The notes: generated by a model not told the origin, from the sequence alone. Positions 17,168 through 25,948 are shown, numbered from the stretch's first letter. The stretch: DNA of 64,000 nt from Alcanivorax sp. (GCF_002726155.1 NZ_PBSH01000010.1:23990-87989); one strand, 5' to 3'. A program made the numbers and translations.

Positions 17168-17182
17168 TTAACACCAGCGTTA
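17168..17182. promoter_or_regulatory. TetR operator candidate 1 (lipase locus)
   Basis: TTAACACCAGCGTTA, 15 nt upstream of the tetR start codon. It shares the TAACRC-N2-GYGTTA pattern with the better palindrome at 17309, and is likely the autoregulation site. Confidence 0.6.
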
Positions 17183-17308
17183 CCTTACAGATATTTCGCG
17201 ATATAACCATAAACTCAATGCAAACCGCTGTTTTTAAAGAAAATAATCAACAATAAAAGACCGTGCACAGTTAACACTGGAAAGACATCGTCTTATAACA
17301 TATCAATA

Positions 17309-17324
17309 TTAACACCAGTGTTAA
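17309..17324. promoter_or_regulatory. TetR operator candidate 2 (lipase promoter)
   Basis: TTAACACCAGTGTTAA is a perfect inverted repeat (7-bp arms, CA spacer) about 105 bp upstream of the lipase. An extra half-site TTAACAC occurs at 17271. The similarity to the site next to tetR suggests a common repressor. Confidence 0.68.
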
Positions 17325-17428
17325 CTTTTAATTTCATCTACCTTAAGGTATTCACACCCCTGACCAGGGAACGCTCGGCGCAGAAACGGCAGTACCGCCG
17401 ATAACAATAACGAGCCAGGTAAAACACA

Positions 17429-18397
17429 ATGACTATTCCCTTCAAGGCGCTCACCAGAGCGTTGAGCCTTATGCTGTTCCTGTTAAGCCTATCAATGAGT
17501 ATGCCCGCCCAGGCAGGCTGGTTTGACTGGCTATTCAAGGATACCTACACCGAAACCCGTTATCCCATTGTTCTCAGTCATGGTTTATTCGGTTTCGACG
17601 ATATCGTCGGCTACAACTACTGGTACCGGATCCCGGAAGAACTGCGTCGTAGCGGTGCCGAAGTCTATGTGACCCAGGTTGCTGCCGCCAACAGCACCGA
17701 AGTGCGCGGCGAACAGCTGGCCCGGCAGGTCGAGGATATTCTCGCCGCCACTGGCGCGCAGAAAGTGAACCTGATCGGGCACAGCCATGGCGGCCCAACG
17801 GTACGTTATGTGGCCTCCGTTTACCCACAGTATGTCGCCTCTGCCACCTCTGTAGCCGGGCCGCACACCGGTGCACGCATGGCCGATGTCCTGCTGGGCG
17901 TACAGGAAAACCTGCCGCTCACCGCCGAACTTCTCGGTGACATCGTCAACGCGGCGGTCGGCTTTCTCGACCTGATTTCCGGCGGCGGATACGACCAGGA
18001 CTCCCTGGCGGCGCTGTATTCCCTTTCCACAAAGGGCAGCAGCGAATTCAACAGCCTCTACCCGGAAGGGCTACCCCAACAGGCCTGCGGCGAAGCCCCG
18101 GAACAAGGCAGCAACGGTGTCAGCTACTACTCCTGGTCCGGCGCCAAACCGCTGACCAACGTGCTGGACATCAGCGACGCCGGCATGGGCCTGCTTGCCC
18201 TGCTCTATCTGGGCGAAAAAAATGACGGTCTGGTTTCCAGCTGCTCCAGCCATCTGGGGCTGGTGATCCGTGACGATTACCGCATGAACCATCTTGATGA
18301 AGTCAATCAGGTGGCCGGCCTGGTCAGTCCCTTTGAAACCAATCCGGCCAGTGTCTTTCGTCAGCACGCCAACCGTTTGAAAAACCGGGGGCTGTAA
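17429..18397 (+). CDS. lip: Secreted triacylglycerol lipase, family I (foldase-dependent)
   Basis: 322-aa exported lipase that hydrolyses triglycerides outside the cell. The signal peptide ends at MPAQA, about residue 29. The oxyanion motif PIVLSHGLFGFD is at 46-57, the nucleophile S119 in GHSHGG, and the other triad members are D266 (EKNDGLV) and H288 (YRMNHLDE). C220 and C272 fit the conserved disulfide, and acidic residues near the His fit the calcium site of Pseudomonas/Burkholderia lipases. It depends on the foldase at 15412 and probably a type II secretion system located elsewhere. Confidence 0.95.
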   Translation: MTIPFKALTRALSLMLFLLSLSMSMPAQAGWFDWLFKDTYTETRYPIVLSHGLFGFDDIVGYNYWYRIPEELRRSGAEVYVTQVAAANSTEVRGEQLARQVEDILAATGAQKVNLIGHSHGGPTVRYVASVYPQYVASATSVAGPHTGARMADVLLGVQENLPLTAELLGDIVNAAVGFLDLISGGGYDQDSLAALYSLSTKGSSEFNSLYPEGLPQQACGEAPEQGSNGVSYYSWSGAKPLTNVLDISDAGMGLLALLYLGEKNDGLVSSCSSHLGLVIRDDYRMNHLDEVNQVAGLVSPFETNPASVFRQHANRLKNRGL

Positions 18398-18427
18398 TTC
18401 CCCACACACGCTAATCGGGAGAGCCCG

Positions 18428-18452
18428 GGGCGCCATCTGGCGCCCTATTTTA
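18428..18452 (+). terminator. Terminator after the lipase gene
   Basis: Perfect 8-bp GC-rich stem GGGCGCCA / TGGCGCCC with a 2-nt centre (realistically a 4-nt loop), then TATTTTAT. It opens the 348-bp gap before the efflux gene; the rest of that gap holds the SoxR-like promoter and nothing else I can name. Confidence 0.7.
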
Positions 18453-18636
18453 TGCCGCTGCGCGGCTGCACTGGAGTTCACGCGACAGGCTACCGTCCAG
18501 AGCCGGTTCCGGTGGAAAATGATCGCTTTGCCCACTCAACAGGCGGGCGATATTTTCTTTTTCAGACTCATGAAACCCATTTTTCACTTGCAGGTCCTAT
18601 ACTCGCCTCCGCACGCCTCACCCATGAATGCAGCTA

Positions 18637-18667
18637 TTGACCTCAAGTCAGGTTGAGGCTTTAGGCT
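18637..18667 (+). promoter_or_regulatory. SoxR/MerR-type promoter and operator of the efflux pump gene
   Basis: The palindrome CCTCAAGTCAGGTTGAGG at 18641-18658 matches the SoxR consensus CCTCAAGTTAACTTGAGG at 15 of 18 positions. It lies between a -35-like TTGACC (18637) and a weak -10 TAGGCT (18662) with a 19-bp spacer, the over-long spacing typical of MerR-family-activated promoters. The efflux gene begins about 80 bp downstream. Confidence 0.72.
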
Positions 18668-18745
18668 GCTGTTTCGTTTCACGCATCACCGTGTCGAAAA
18701 CCCGGCAGCAGGAACGACCAGATAGAGCCCCTGTTACGAGGAAAG

Positions 18746-20320
18746 ATGATGTCTACCGTTTCCCAACCCGCTACCCGCCGCGAGTGGCTGGGGCTTGCTG
18801 TTTTGATGCTGCCCACCGTACTACTGGCACTGGATATGACCGTGCTACATCTGGCCGCCCCTCATCTCAGCGCTGACTTGCAACCCACCAGCGCGGAGCT
18901 GCTGTGGATACTGGATATCTACGGCTTCATGATCGCCGGGTTTCTGGTGACCATGGGCACGCTGGGCGACCGGATTGGCCGGCGGCGCCTGCTGCTGACC
19001 GGTGCCACCGCCTTTGGTATTGCTTCTGCCATGGCGGCCTTTGCTACCAGCGCAGAAATGCTGATTGCCACCCGCGCCCTGCTCGGCATTGCCGGGGCCA
19101 CGCTGATGCCCTCCACCCTGTCGCTGCTGCGCAACATGTTCCAGGTCGAGCGCGAACGCACCCTGGCCATCACTGTCTGGATGACCGGCTTTATCGTGGG
19201 CAGCGCCATCGGCCCGTTGGTCGGTGGCGCGTTGCTGGAATTTTTCTGGTGGGGTTCGGTGTTCCTGCTCGGTGTGCCAGTGATGGTGTTGCTGCTGATT
19301 TGTGGTCCCCTGCTGTTGCCAGAATTCCGGGATGAAGAGGCCGGCGCCCAGGACTGGACCAGCGCCCTGTTATCCGTGGCCATGGTGCTGGCTGTGATTT
19401 ACGGCCTCAAGGACATGGCGCGCAACGGCATCTCCGCAATGCCGCTGATCACCATCGCCGCAGGATTACTCATCGGGGTGATTTTCGTGCGCCGTCAGCG
19501 GCGCCTGACAGACCCCATGTTTGATCTGGCGTTGTTTGCCAATCGCACCTTCAGCACCTCTGTTGCCGCCATGCTGCTAACCATTCTGGCGCTGTCCGGT
19601 GCCTGGTTGATGGTCTTTCAGTACCTGCAAGGGGTGCTGGATCTGTCACCGCTGGAGTCCGGGCTGGTGATGCTGCCGCCTGCCGTGCTGCAAACCGCCG
19701 CCTCATTACTGGTACCAAGGCTGGCGAGCCGACTGCCCCATTGGAAGCTGGTCAGTGCAGGACTGGTGATGGCATCGATCGGCCTGCTGTTAATGCTACC
19801 GGTGCAAAACCCGTCGCATATTCCCCTGCTGATTGCAGGCATGACCATCATGGGCATTGGCGTCATGCCAATGATGATTCTCGGCACCGATATGGTGGTC
19901 AGTGCCGCTCCGGCCCGCAAGGCCGGAGCGGCCTCTGCTACATCAGAAACCGCTACCGAACTGGGCATGGCGCTGGGTATCGCCGTGATTGGCAGTATTG
20001 GCGCAGCGCTGTACCGCAGCCACATGCTGACAGCCATGCCCAGGGGGTTAAGCGACACGCTCGCCCTGGCGGCAGGCGACACCCTGGGCGGCGCGATCGG
20101 TGCCGCCGCCCAGCTACCTGACGACATCGCTCAACCGCTCATGGCAGCGGCCAAAGCCGGCTTCAATCTGGCCTTGCATGCCAATGCCGCCATCGGTGCC
20201 GTGATACTGGCGCTGACAGCGGTGGGGGTCGTGGTCATGCTACGGCGCACACCGAATGATGATAACGACAGCGCCCAGCAGGCGGCACCAGCTGTGGTTA
20301 TTTCACCCGATCAAGAATAA
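18746..20320 (+). CDS. DHA2-family MFS multidrug efflux transporter (QacA/SmvA-like)
   Basis: 524-aa inner-membrane proton antiporter with about 14 predicted helices. Motif D1 is LDMTVLHLAAPHL at about residues 28-40, motif A GTLGDRIGRRRLL near 72-84, and the later GFIVGSAIGPLVGGAL matches motif C. These are typical of QacA/SmvA pumps for cationic biocides and dyes. GAGGAAAG precedes ATGATG, so either ATG may start it. The SoxR-like promoter upstream suggests induction by redox-cycling drugs. The 3' end overlaps the convergent hypothetical gene by 23 bp. Confidence 0.92.
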   Translation: MMSTVSQPATRREWLGLAVLMLPTVLLALDMTVLHLAAPHLSADLQPTSAELLWILDIYGFMIAGFLVTMGTLGDRIGRRRLLLTGATAFGIASAMAAFATSAEMLIATRALLGIAGATLMPSTLSLLRNMFQVERERTLAITVWMTGFIVGSAIGPLVGGALLEFFWWGSVFLLGVPVMVLLLICGPLLLPEFRDEEAGAQDWTSALLSVAMVLAVIYGLKDMARNGISAMPLITIAAGLLIGVIFVRRQRRLTDPMFDLALFANRTFSTSVAAMLLTILALSGAWLMVFQYLQGVLDLSPLESGLVMLPPAVLQTAASLLVPRLASRLPHWKLVSAGLVMASIGLLLMLPVQNPSHIPLLIAGMTIMGIGVMPMMILGTDMVVSAAPARKAGAASATSETATELGMALGIAVIGSIGAALYRSHMLTAMPRGLSDTLALAAGDTLGGAIGAAAQLPDDIAQPLMAAAKAGFNLALHANAAIGAVILALTAVGVVVMLRRTPNDDNDSAQQAAPAVVISPDQE

Positions 20321-20705
20321 TGCGGGTTTCGCCGTCATCCGACGCCTGCCCGAATGCCGCCACCAAGGTGGGGCCTTCAGCCAGACGTACCCGCTGGCGC
20401 ACCCGGTGACGCCTTTGCGAGCCAGGTCGGTAGGCAATATCCAGCACAAACCCCGCGTCACCCCGGCGCTCGATATCAATGCGATAATTGTCATCGACCG
20501 CCTGCCAGCGCCGCCGCTGCGCGTCTGGCCCCACGCTGCCATATAGCCGTATGACCCAATCCCGGCCACCATCGCGTGCCACCTCCGTCACCCGCAGACC
20601 ATTGTCAGGCACGCCCACCCGATCGAGCAAAAACACATGAAAGGCACTGGCGATCGCCACCATACACACCACCGCACTGAGCCAGAGCCGCCACCCCATT
20701 CGCAT
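20298..20705 (-). CDS. Hypothetical membrane-anchored protein
   Basis: 135-aa protein with one N-terminal helix (MGWRLWLSAVVCMVAIASAF) and a basic, strand-rich C-terminal domain. I take ATG at 20705, with GAGGG upstream; a longer frame to 20774 and an ATG at 20699 are alternatives. No family recognised. It overlaps the end of the convergent efflux gene by 23 bp, which weakens the case, but the clear helix and start support it as real. Confidence 0.55.
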   Translation of the reverse strand: MRMGWRLWLSAVVCMVAIASAFHVFLLDRVGVPDNGLRVTEVARDGGRDWVIRLYGSVGPDAQRRRWQAVDDNYRIDIERRGDAGFVLDIAYRPGSQRRHRVRQRVRLAEGPTLVAAFGQASDDGETRIILDRVK

Positions 20706-20771
20706 CGCTGTTTCAACCCTCACCGTTACTGCCTGACTGTCGCTGACGCACCGTTTATCCCGCCATTGTTT

Positions 20772-20803
20772 CAATTACGTATCTGACTGTCACAGTGTAA
20801 TTG
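20772..20803. promoter_or_regulatory. Inverted repeats upstream of the ferritin-like hydrolase gene
   Basis: CAATTAC (20772-20778) is repeated inverted as GTAATTG (20797-20803); inside lies a second palindrome ACTGTCACAGT (20786-20796). Position in a divergent gap of 137 bp suggests a regulator site, but no regulator gene is next to it. Confidence 0.35.
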
Positions 20804-20842
20804 TAATTCAGCAGCAACAGGCGTTTAGTAGAAGGCAGGACC

Positions 20843-21712
20843 ATGGATAAAGGTGATATAACAATGAAAATGCACATCATGCCCGTCCGCCGCAACCTGA
20901 AATTCCATGTGCCGGACGACACCGTTCTGAACTGGCACGACAAGGGCCCCGGTATTTCCCAGTTCTTCAATACCCTCTCGTTGTTTTTTCCGGAGGGAGA
21001 GCGTTTCTTCATCAACAGCGTGCGCAAATACCGCGACCAAATCGATGACCCGGAATTACAGGAAGCCGTGCGCAATTTCATCGGCCAGGAAGCCATGCAC
21101 GGCCGCGAGCACGAGGACTACAACCAGAAGATGGTCGCCGCCGGTTTACCGGTGGATAAACAGGAGGCCATCGTTACCCGGCTGCTAAGCCTGATTGCCC
21201 GTTTCCTGCCCAATGCCATGCAACTTTCCGCCACCGTGGCGCTGGAGCATCTCACGGCCATTCTGGCCGATGTTCTGCTGCGTGAGCCGGAGCTGATTGA
21301 TGGCTCGGACCCGCAATACCAAAAGCTCTGGCATTGGCATGCACTGGAAGAAACGGAACACAAGGCAGTGGCCTTCGATGTCTTTATCAGCGCCTTCGGC
21401 AGAGGCGTCAAATCCTGGCTGCTGCGCGCTGGCGGGCTGGTATTGGCCACGGTGATTTTCTTCTCGCTGTTTTATCCGTTCTACGTGATCAACATGTACA
21501 AGACCGGCAAGCTGTTCAGCCTGAAAGACTGGTGGACGTCATTCAGATTCCAGTGGCTCAAGCCCGGCGGGTTACGGCGGGTGATCATTCCCTGGCTGGA
21601 CTGGTTCAAACCCGGCTTCCACCCCTGGGATCACGACAACCGCGAGTTTCTGGCAGAAATGGACAGCCTGATTGGCGATGTGGATGGCTACGACAAGGGC
21701 ACAGCCGCATGA
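20843..21712 (+). CDS. PF10118-type putative metal-dependent hydrolase (ferritin-like)
   Basis: 289-aa protein of the predicted metal-dependent hydrolase family PF10118. Candidate di-iron ligands are in FFPEGERFF (about 48-56), IGQEAMHGREHEDY (80-93), ALEHLTA and HALEETEHKAVAFDV. A hydrophobic segment near 200-222 may bind the membrane. The start is uncertain: ATG at 20843 after GCAGGACC, or ATG at 20864 after AAAGGTGA. Real function is unknown; homologues are common in lipid-degrading gammaproteobacteria and actinobacteria. It is monocistronic, with a strong terminator behind it. Confidence 0.85.
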   Translation: MDKGDITMKMHIMPVRRNLKFHVPDDTVLNWHDKGPGISQFFNTLSLFFPEGERFFINSVRKYRDQIDDPELQEAVRNFIGQEAMHGREHEDYNQKMVAAGLPVDKQEAIVTRLLSLIARFLPNAMQLSATVALEHLTAILADVLLREPELIDGSDPQYQKLWHWHALEETEHKAVAFDVFISAFGRGVKSWLLRAGGLVLATVIFFSLFYPFYVINMYKTGKLFSLKDWWTSFRFQWLKPGGLRRVIIPWLDWFKPGFHPWDHDNREFLAEMDSLIGDVDGYDKGTAA

Positions 21713-21744
21713 CCGCCTGACGGATAACGCCTACTCAAGCACGC

Positions 21745-21794
21745 GACGAACCACAAAAAAGCCCCGCAGTTGCGGGGCTTTTCTGTGGTTCGTC
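21745..21794. terminator. Long bidirectional terminator hairpin
   Basis: A 50-nt near-perfect hairpin: outer GACGAACCACA / TGTGGTTCGTC, inner AAAAGCCCCGCA / TGCGGGGCTTTT. It separates the convergent hydrolase and cysH genes and has A/T runs on both sides of the GC core. Confidence 0.9.
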
Positions 21795-21810
21795 ATTGTG
21801 ATGGGCATCA

Positions 21811-22521
21811 CTACATGTGGATGCCGCACTCGGTTTTCTTGTTGCCTTTCCAGCGCCCTTCACGGCCTTCGCCCTTGAAGGTGCAGTGGCTGCAGCCAAT
21901 AGAGTCAAACCCTTGCTCCACCAGCGGGTGAAACGGCAAGTCGTGCTCCTTGATATAGGCGTCACGCTGTTCCTTGGTGACATCAATCATCGGATTGAAC
22001 TTGATCATGCCCCGACGTTCTTCGAACACTTCCAGGCCGGCACGGTGTTCGGTCTGCCACCCCATCAGGCTGGAAATCCACAGATCGTAGTCTTCCTTGG
22101 CTTCTTCCAGCGGATTGACCTTGTTCACCTGGCAGCACAGGTCTGGATCGGTTTCCCACATACGGTTTTCCTGGGACACCTGGTGATGATCCGGGTCCGG
22201 GGTCACATCGACTACCTGCAGACCAAACTTATCGACCAGATAATCCCGGTACTTCAGGGTATCCGCAAAGTGGTAACCGGTATCGATAAAATGCACCGGC
22301 TGCTCAGGACGGATGGTCGAGATAATGTGCAGGAAATACGCAGAAGTCGCCGCAAAAGACGAGGTCACCATGATGCGATCCGGCGGAAAATCCTCGTAGA
22401 CACGACGAATGCGCTCCGCAAAACTCAGCGGGCGATAGACACGGTTCAGCTCCTCCAGCGTCTCTTTAGACAGGCCGGCAGTATTGTCACCAAAACGTGT
22501 AATCAGCTGTGCACTACCCAT
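21811..22521 (-). CDS. cysH: Phosphoadenylyl-/adenylyl-sulfate reductase CysH
   Basis: 236-aa enzyme of assimilatory sulfate reduction, reducing APS or PAPS to sulfite with thioredoxin. The nucleotide-binding loop is VTSSFAATS (about 52-60). Cysteines C129-C130 and C210-x-x-C213 are the four 4Fe-4S ligands of the iron-sulfur type, which favours APS or dual specificity. The redox Cys is C232 in KKTECGIHM. The usual cys neighbours are absent. The Shine-Dalgarno GAGGTG is inside a predicted 7-bp hairpin, so translation may be regulated. Confidence 0.93.
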   Translation of the reverse strand: MGSAQLITRFGDNTAGLSKETLEELNRVYRPLSFAERIRRVYEDFPPDRIMVTSSFAATSAYFLHIISTIRPEQPVHFIDTGYHFADTLKYRDYLVDKFGLQVVDVTPDPDHHQVSQENRMWETDPDLCCQVNKVNPLEEAKEDYDLWISSLMGWQTEHRAGLEVFEERRGMIKFNPMIDVTKEQRDAYIKEHDLPFHPLVEQGFDSIGCSHCTFKGEGREGRWKGNKKTECGIHM

Positions 22522-22529
22522 GATCTACA

Positions 22530-22556
22530 GCACCTCAAACGGGAATGTCGAGGTGC
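22530..22556 (-). promoter_or_regulatory. Hairpin masking the cysH ribosome binding site
   Basis: On the minus strand GCACCTC, a 13-nt loop and GAGGTGC form a perfect 7-bp stem, extendable by wobble pairs. The 3' arm contains the Shine-Dalgarno GAGGTG, 9 nt before the cysH ATG. Confidence 0.5.
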
Positions 22557-22678
22557 CATGATAGGAACTCAAGGAAGAATATAAAGGAATATATAGTGAT
22601 ACTTTTATAACAAAACGGGATATGGACGACATAGCACGACGCCAGGTCGCTGCCATCGCCCCACCCCGTCGTACGCTA

Positions 22679-23206
22679 TCAGAACGCGTAATTAACACCC
22701 AAGCCAATCAGCTCCTGCTTGCCGAAATCGTTGTCGACCAGACGCAGATATTCCACATTCAGCGTGGAGTGCTGACCCACGCCCAAGTCGAAGCCGCCCC
22801 CGTAGGAGCTACCGTCATCACGTTGGGTGGTGCCGTTGATATCATTCTCCACATACCCGTAGCCGCCAATCAGATACGGCTGGAGCGGACCTTCCAGCGG
22901 CGGGGTCAACCGCGCATAGGCGCCATAGAAAAAGTCGTTTTCCACATCGATATTGCGGTAGGAATCATCACCTAGCCCGGCCCCCAGGCGCAGTTCCGCA
23001 CTGACCAGCTCGTGCAACACCATGCCGCCACGCAACGTCAGCGCAGTGAGTTCCGCGTCGCTGACCGCACCACGGTCAATTTTCATCAGGTTGACCTGGG
23101 CACCCGCATACATTTCCGCCTGCACGGCTACCGCACCGGCCAACAAGCCAATCGATACTGCACCACGCGCAATATGGCGGGCAGACAAAGGGAATGAACT
23201 CGGCAT
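22679..23206 (-). CDS. Outer-membrane beta-barrel protein (OmpA-like/OMP_b-brl)
   Basis: 175-aa protein. The start at 23206 (MPSSFPLSARHIARG) follows GAGGAGAGCAGG and gives a proper signal peptide ending VAVQA; an upstream start at 23269 would spoil this. The mature part YAGAQVNLMKI...LIGGYGYVEND...GLGVNYAF shows repeated Gly/aromatic strands and a C-terminal Phe, as in 8-stranded barrels. Function unknown. It lies upstream of cysH on the same strand, but the 157-bp gap suggests separate transcription. Confidence 0.83.
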   Translation of the reverse strand: MPSSFPLSARHIARGAVSIGLLAGAVAVQAEMYAGAQVNLMKIDRGAVSDAELTALTLRGGMVLHELVSAELRLGAGLGDDSYRNIDVENDFFYGAYARLTPPLEGPLQPYLIGGYGYVENDINGTTQRDDGSSYGGGFDLGVGQHSTLNVEYLRLVDNDFGKQELIGLGVNYAF

Positions 23207-23498
23207 CCTGCTCTCCTCATTATGATTGTTATAGGCCGCCGCGTTCCAGCAGCCGACACCTGACTTCATTGAAACGATTTACGACCTGAATTGAAAGCAC
23301 TGTCTGGTCGACGAGCCCTGCCTGTTCCACAGCGCATACGCGAACTGCTTCACTGTGAATCACGATTTAACATTTCAGGCCGAACTTACACGCTGACGAC
23401 GGTCGGAGTTCCCAGTGCCGCCGTATTTTGGCTTCGGCCACTTTTCGGTAACACCGTAATCCCCGGCAATTTCGGGGCGATTGACAAGGAGATGAAGC

Positions 23499-23915
23499 AT
23501 GAGCAAACGGATGATGGCGCTCGGCGCCCTGATGATTTCCGCGACATTCACTGGCACGGTAGCCGCGCAGCAACCTGGCGCTTCCGCGTCTCAAACCCCA
23601 CAGGCTCAGCAGCAGCAACAGATGCAGCAACAGCAAATGCAGCAGTTGCCCAAGGCGTCTGAGTTCAGTGACAAACAGCTCGATGCGTTTGCCGATGCGC
23701 AGAAGGACATGTCCGGCATCCAGCAGAAATATTCCAAGGAACTGCAGGCGAAAAAAGACAAGCCTGAGGAAGCCATGAAAGTGCAGAAAGAAGCACAGGA
23801 AAAAATGGTGGAAGCCGTTAAGGACAGTGGCCTGGAATTGAGCACCTATAACCAGATTGCCCAACTGGCCCAGTACGATGCGGACTTCCGCACGCGCATT
23901 CAGGAAAAAATGTAA
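23499..23915 (+). CDS. DUF4168 exported protein with Gln-rich linker
   Basis: 138-aa protein with a signal peptide ending TVAAQ, a Gln/Met repeat (QAQQQQQMQQQQMQQ) at about residues 34-49 and a DUF4168 domain (LDAFADAQKDMSGIQQKYSK ... YNQIAQLAQYDADFRTRIQ) with coiled-coil character. Periplasmic; the function of the domain is unknown. AAGGAG lies before the ATG. The Gln tract is encoded by a CAG/CAA repeat that may vary in length between strains. Confidence 0.83.
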   Translation: MSKRMMALGALMISATFTGTVAAQQPGASASQTPQAQQQQQMQQQQMQQLPKASEFSDKQLDAFADAQKDMSGIQQKYSKELQAKKDKPEEAMKVQKEAQEKMVEAVKDSGLELSTYNQIAQLAQYDADFRTRIQEKM

Positions 23916-23937
23916 TCCTGAGCGCAGCAAAACGAAC

Positions 23938-23966
23938 AACGCCGGCATTCGCCGGCGTTGTTGTTT
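23938..23966. terminator. Terminator between DUF4168 and TonB receptor genes
   Basis: Perfect 9-bp stem AACGCCGGC / GCCGGCGTT with ATTC loop, followed by GTTGTTT. It lies between two convergent genes. Confidence 0.8.
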
Positions 23967-23995
23967 CTATAAGGTACTGATACCTCAAGCGCACA

Positions 23996-25948
23996 TCAGA
24001 AGTTGGTTACCACCCCCAGCCAGTAACGCCGGCCATCTTCCACGTAGCCATATTCATCGTAGAAGATTTCCTTGTCGGCCAGGTTATAAATACCTGTGTT
24101 GAGTTTGGTTTGCGGTGTCAGCTGGAAACCAATACCGGCATCGACCAGCGTATTGGACGGCGCAATGATAGCGCTGCTGGACGGCCCTGTGGTCGGCTGG
24201 CTTTCCTTACCACGATAGCGCACGGTCGCCCAGGGCGAGACGGTATCTGTCGCTTGCCAATCCACGTTCAGGCTGGCCAGGTGTTCCGGCAACTGAGTCA
24301 GCGGCTCGCCTTTGTATTCCCCGGATTTCTGTTCGGAATCGGTATAGGTATAACTCAGGTTGATGGACACCACCCGCGCCAACGTGGTGGACAGCGCCGC
24401 TTCCACCCCCTGGGTTTCCGCTTCATCCACATTCACCCGGTAGGTAGGATCGGAACCAAACTGATTCGGACCGTCCGGGCAGATACTGATGGGGCAGGTA
24501 ATCCGGGTAATCTTGTCCTTGAAGTCATTATGGAACACGGTCACGTTGGCCATCAGTGCACGGCCAGCGTTGAAGTACAGGCCCAGTTCCTGGTTAACCG
24601 AGGTTTCCGGTTCCAGGTCCGGGTTACCATAGATGTTCCCACCACGGCTCACCTGCCCCCAATCCGGCGTCAGTTCACGCAGCGACGGAGAGCGGAAGCC
24701 AGTGGAAACACCACCCTTCACGGTCCATCGCGGGCTGAATCCCCACACACCATACAAGCGCGGACTAACATGGGTGCCGAAATTCTCATCATCATCCATG
24801 CGGGCCCCTGCAGTGACCGAGAAGGTATCGGTCAGCATCCACTCGTCTTCCGCAAACAGGGCGTACTTTGATGACTCAATGTTAGTACGATCGGAAATCC
24901 GGTTGGAGGTTTTGTCGTCCAGCTTCTCTTCCGTGAAATCGGCGCCTACCGTCACCATGTGATTACCCATCGGCATCACCAGCGCCGTCTTGGCATTGGT
25001 ATTGGTGATGGTCATTTCGCGGCTTTCATTTTCCGCCTCTTCACGCTGCACATAGGTATCGGAGGTACCAATGGCCCAGTGGCCAGTGTGAGTCAGCGCG
25101 AACGATTCACGGTTATGATCATTAAAGCTGTCGGTACAGCCACCGCGACAACCGGTGGACGCAGCACTGCGCCCCATCAGCCCCTGGCGGCTGTCCTGGG
25201 TACGGGTCGCTTCCACAGAAAAATCATGATTATCGGTGGGAGTCAGGCTTAATTTCGCGGTCAGGTTGCGCAGGTCTTTTTGCTCATAACCGTCCACAAA
25301 CAGGTCTTCTTCACGATTATAAAAACCGCCATACACCTGCAGGCCGAGCAGGTCTTCTTTCAGCGGTCCACTCAGGCTGAAGTTCCCCTGCTGGCTGTCG
25401 CCGGAGCGCGAATCATCCTGGATGATGGCGTCCAGCTGTACGGAACCGCCCCACTCTTTCTCAACCTTACGGGTAATAATGTTGACCACGCCGCCCATGG
25501 CGTCGGAGCCATACAGAGTCGACATGGGGCCACGAACCACTTCGATGCGCTCAATGCTCTGCAGCGGCGGCAGCCAGCTCTGCTCGAACCCGGCACTACC
25601 GTTAGGACGACTTTCCCGGGTGGACACCGGCTTACCATCGACCATGATCAGGGTGTAGGAGGATGGCATGCCGCGAATCACGATATCGGTACCGCGATCC
25701 CCGGAACCACCACCGGTGACAATCACGCCCGGGACATCACGCAAGGCGTCCGTGGTGTCCTGGTAGAAGCGCTCTTCGATCTGCTGTCGGTCAATGACAC
25801 TGATCGATGCCGGCGCATCTTCCACCTGCTGAACATACCCCCCTGCCGTCACGGACACTTGCCCCAGCTCGTGCACCTCATCCTCTGCCCAGGCGGCGCC
25901 ACTGGCAGCGGCCAGAGCCAGCGCCAAAGTCCCCAAACGCATTCCCAT
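23996..25948 (-). CDS. TonB-dependent siderophore receptor (FepA/BfeA/CirA-like)
   Basis: 650-aa outer-membrane receptor. The signal peptide ends AAWAE, the plug domain follows (VSVTAGG, PASISVIDRQQIEER, DALRDVPGVIVTGGG, RIEVVRGPMSTLYGSDAMGG), then a 22-strand barrel ending GVVTNF. Sequence style fits the FepA/CirA group for catecholate-type ferric siderophores, but specificity is inference. CRGGC and CPISIC suggest disulfide-bonded extracellular loops. The start at 25948 follows GGAGTAAAACC. A Fur-like box lies upstream, and a two-component system is encoded next on the same strand. Confidence 0.93.
   Translation of the reverse strand: MGMRLGTLALALAAASGAAWAEDEVHELGQVSVTAGGYVQQVEDAPASISVIDRQQIEERFYQDTTDALRDVPGVIVTGGGSGDRGTDIVIRGMPSSYTLIMVDGKPVSTRESRPNGSAGFEQSWLPPLQSIERIEVVRGPMSTLYGSDAMGGVVNIITRKVEKEWGGSVQLDAIIQDDSRSGDSQQGNFSLSGPLKEDLLGLQVYGGFYNREEDLFVDGYEQKDLRNLTAKLSLTPTDNHDFSVEATRTQDSRQGLMGRSAASTGCRGGCTDSFNDHNRESFALTHTGHWAIGTSDTYVQREEAENESREMTITNTNAKTALVMPMGNHMVTVGADFTEEKLDDKTSNRISDRTNIESSKYALFAEDEWMLTDTFSVTAGARMDDDENFGTHVSPRLYGVWGFSPRWTVKGGVSTGFRSPSLRELTPDWGQVSRGGNIYGNPDLEPETSVNQELGLYFNAGRALMANVTVFHNDFKDKITRITCPISICPDGPNQFGSDPTYRVNVDEAETQGVEAALSTTLARVVSINLSYTYTDSEQKSGEYKGEPLTQLPEHLASLNVDWQATDTVSPWATVRYRGKESQPTTGPSSSAIIAPSNTLVDAGIGFQLTPQTKLNTGIYNLADKEIFYDEYGYVEDGRRYWLGVVTNF

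Noticed and set aside
23336..23498. Open frames just upstream of the DUF4168 gene
   Set aside because: They are short, in different frames, and the sequence looks like an ordinary leader.
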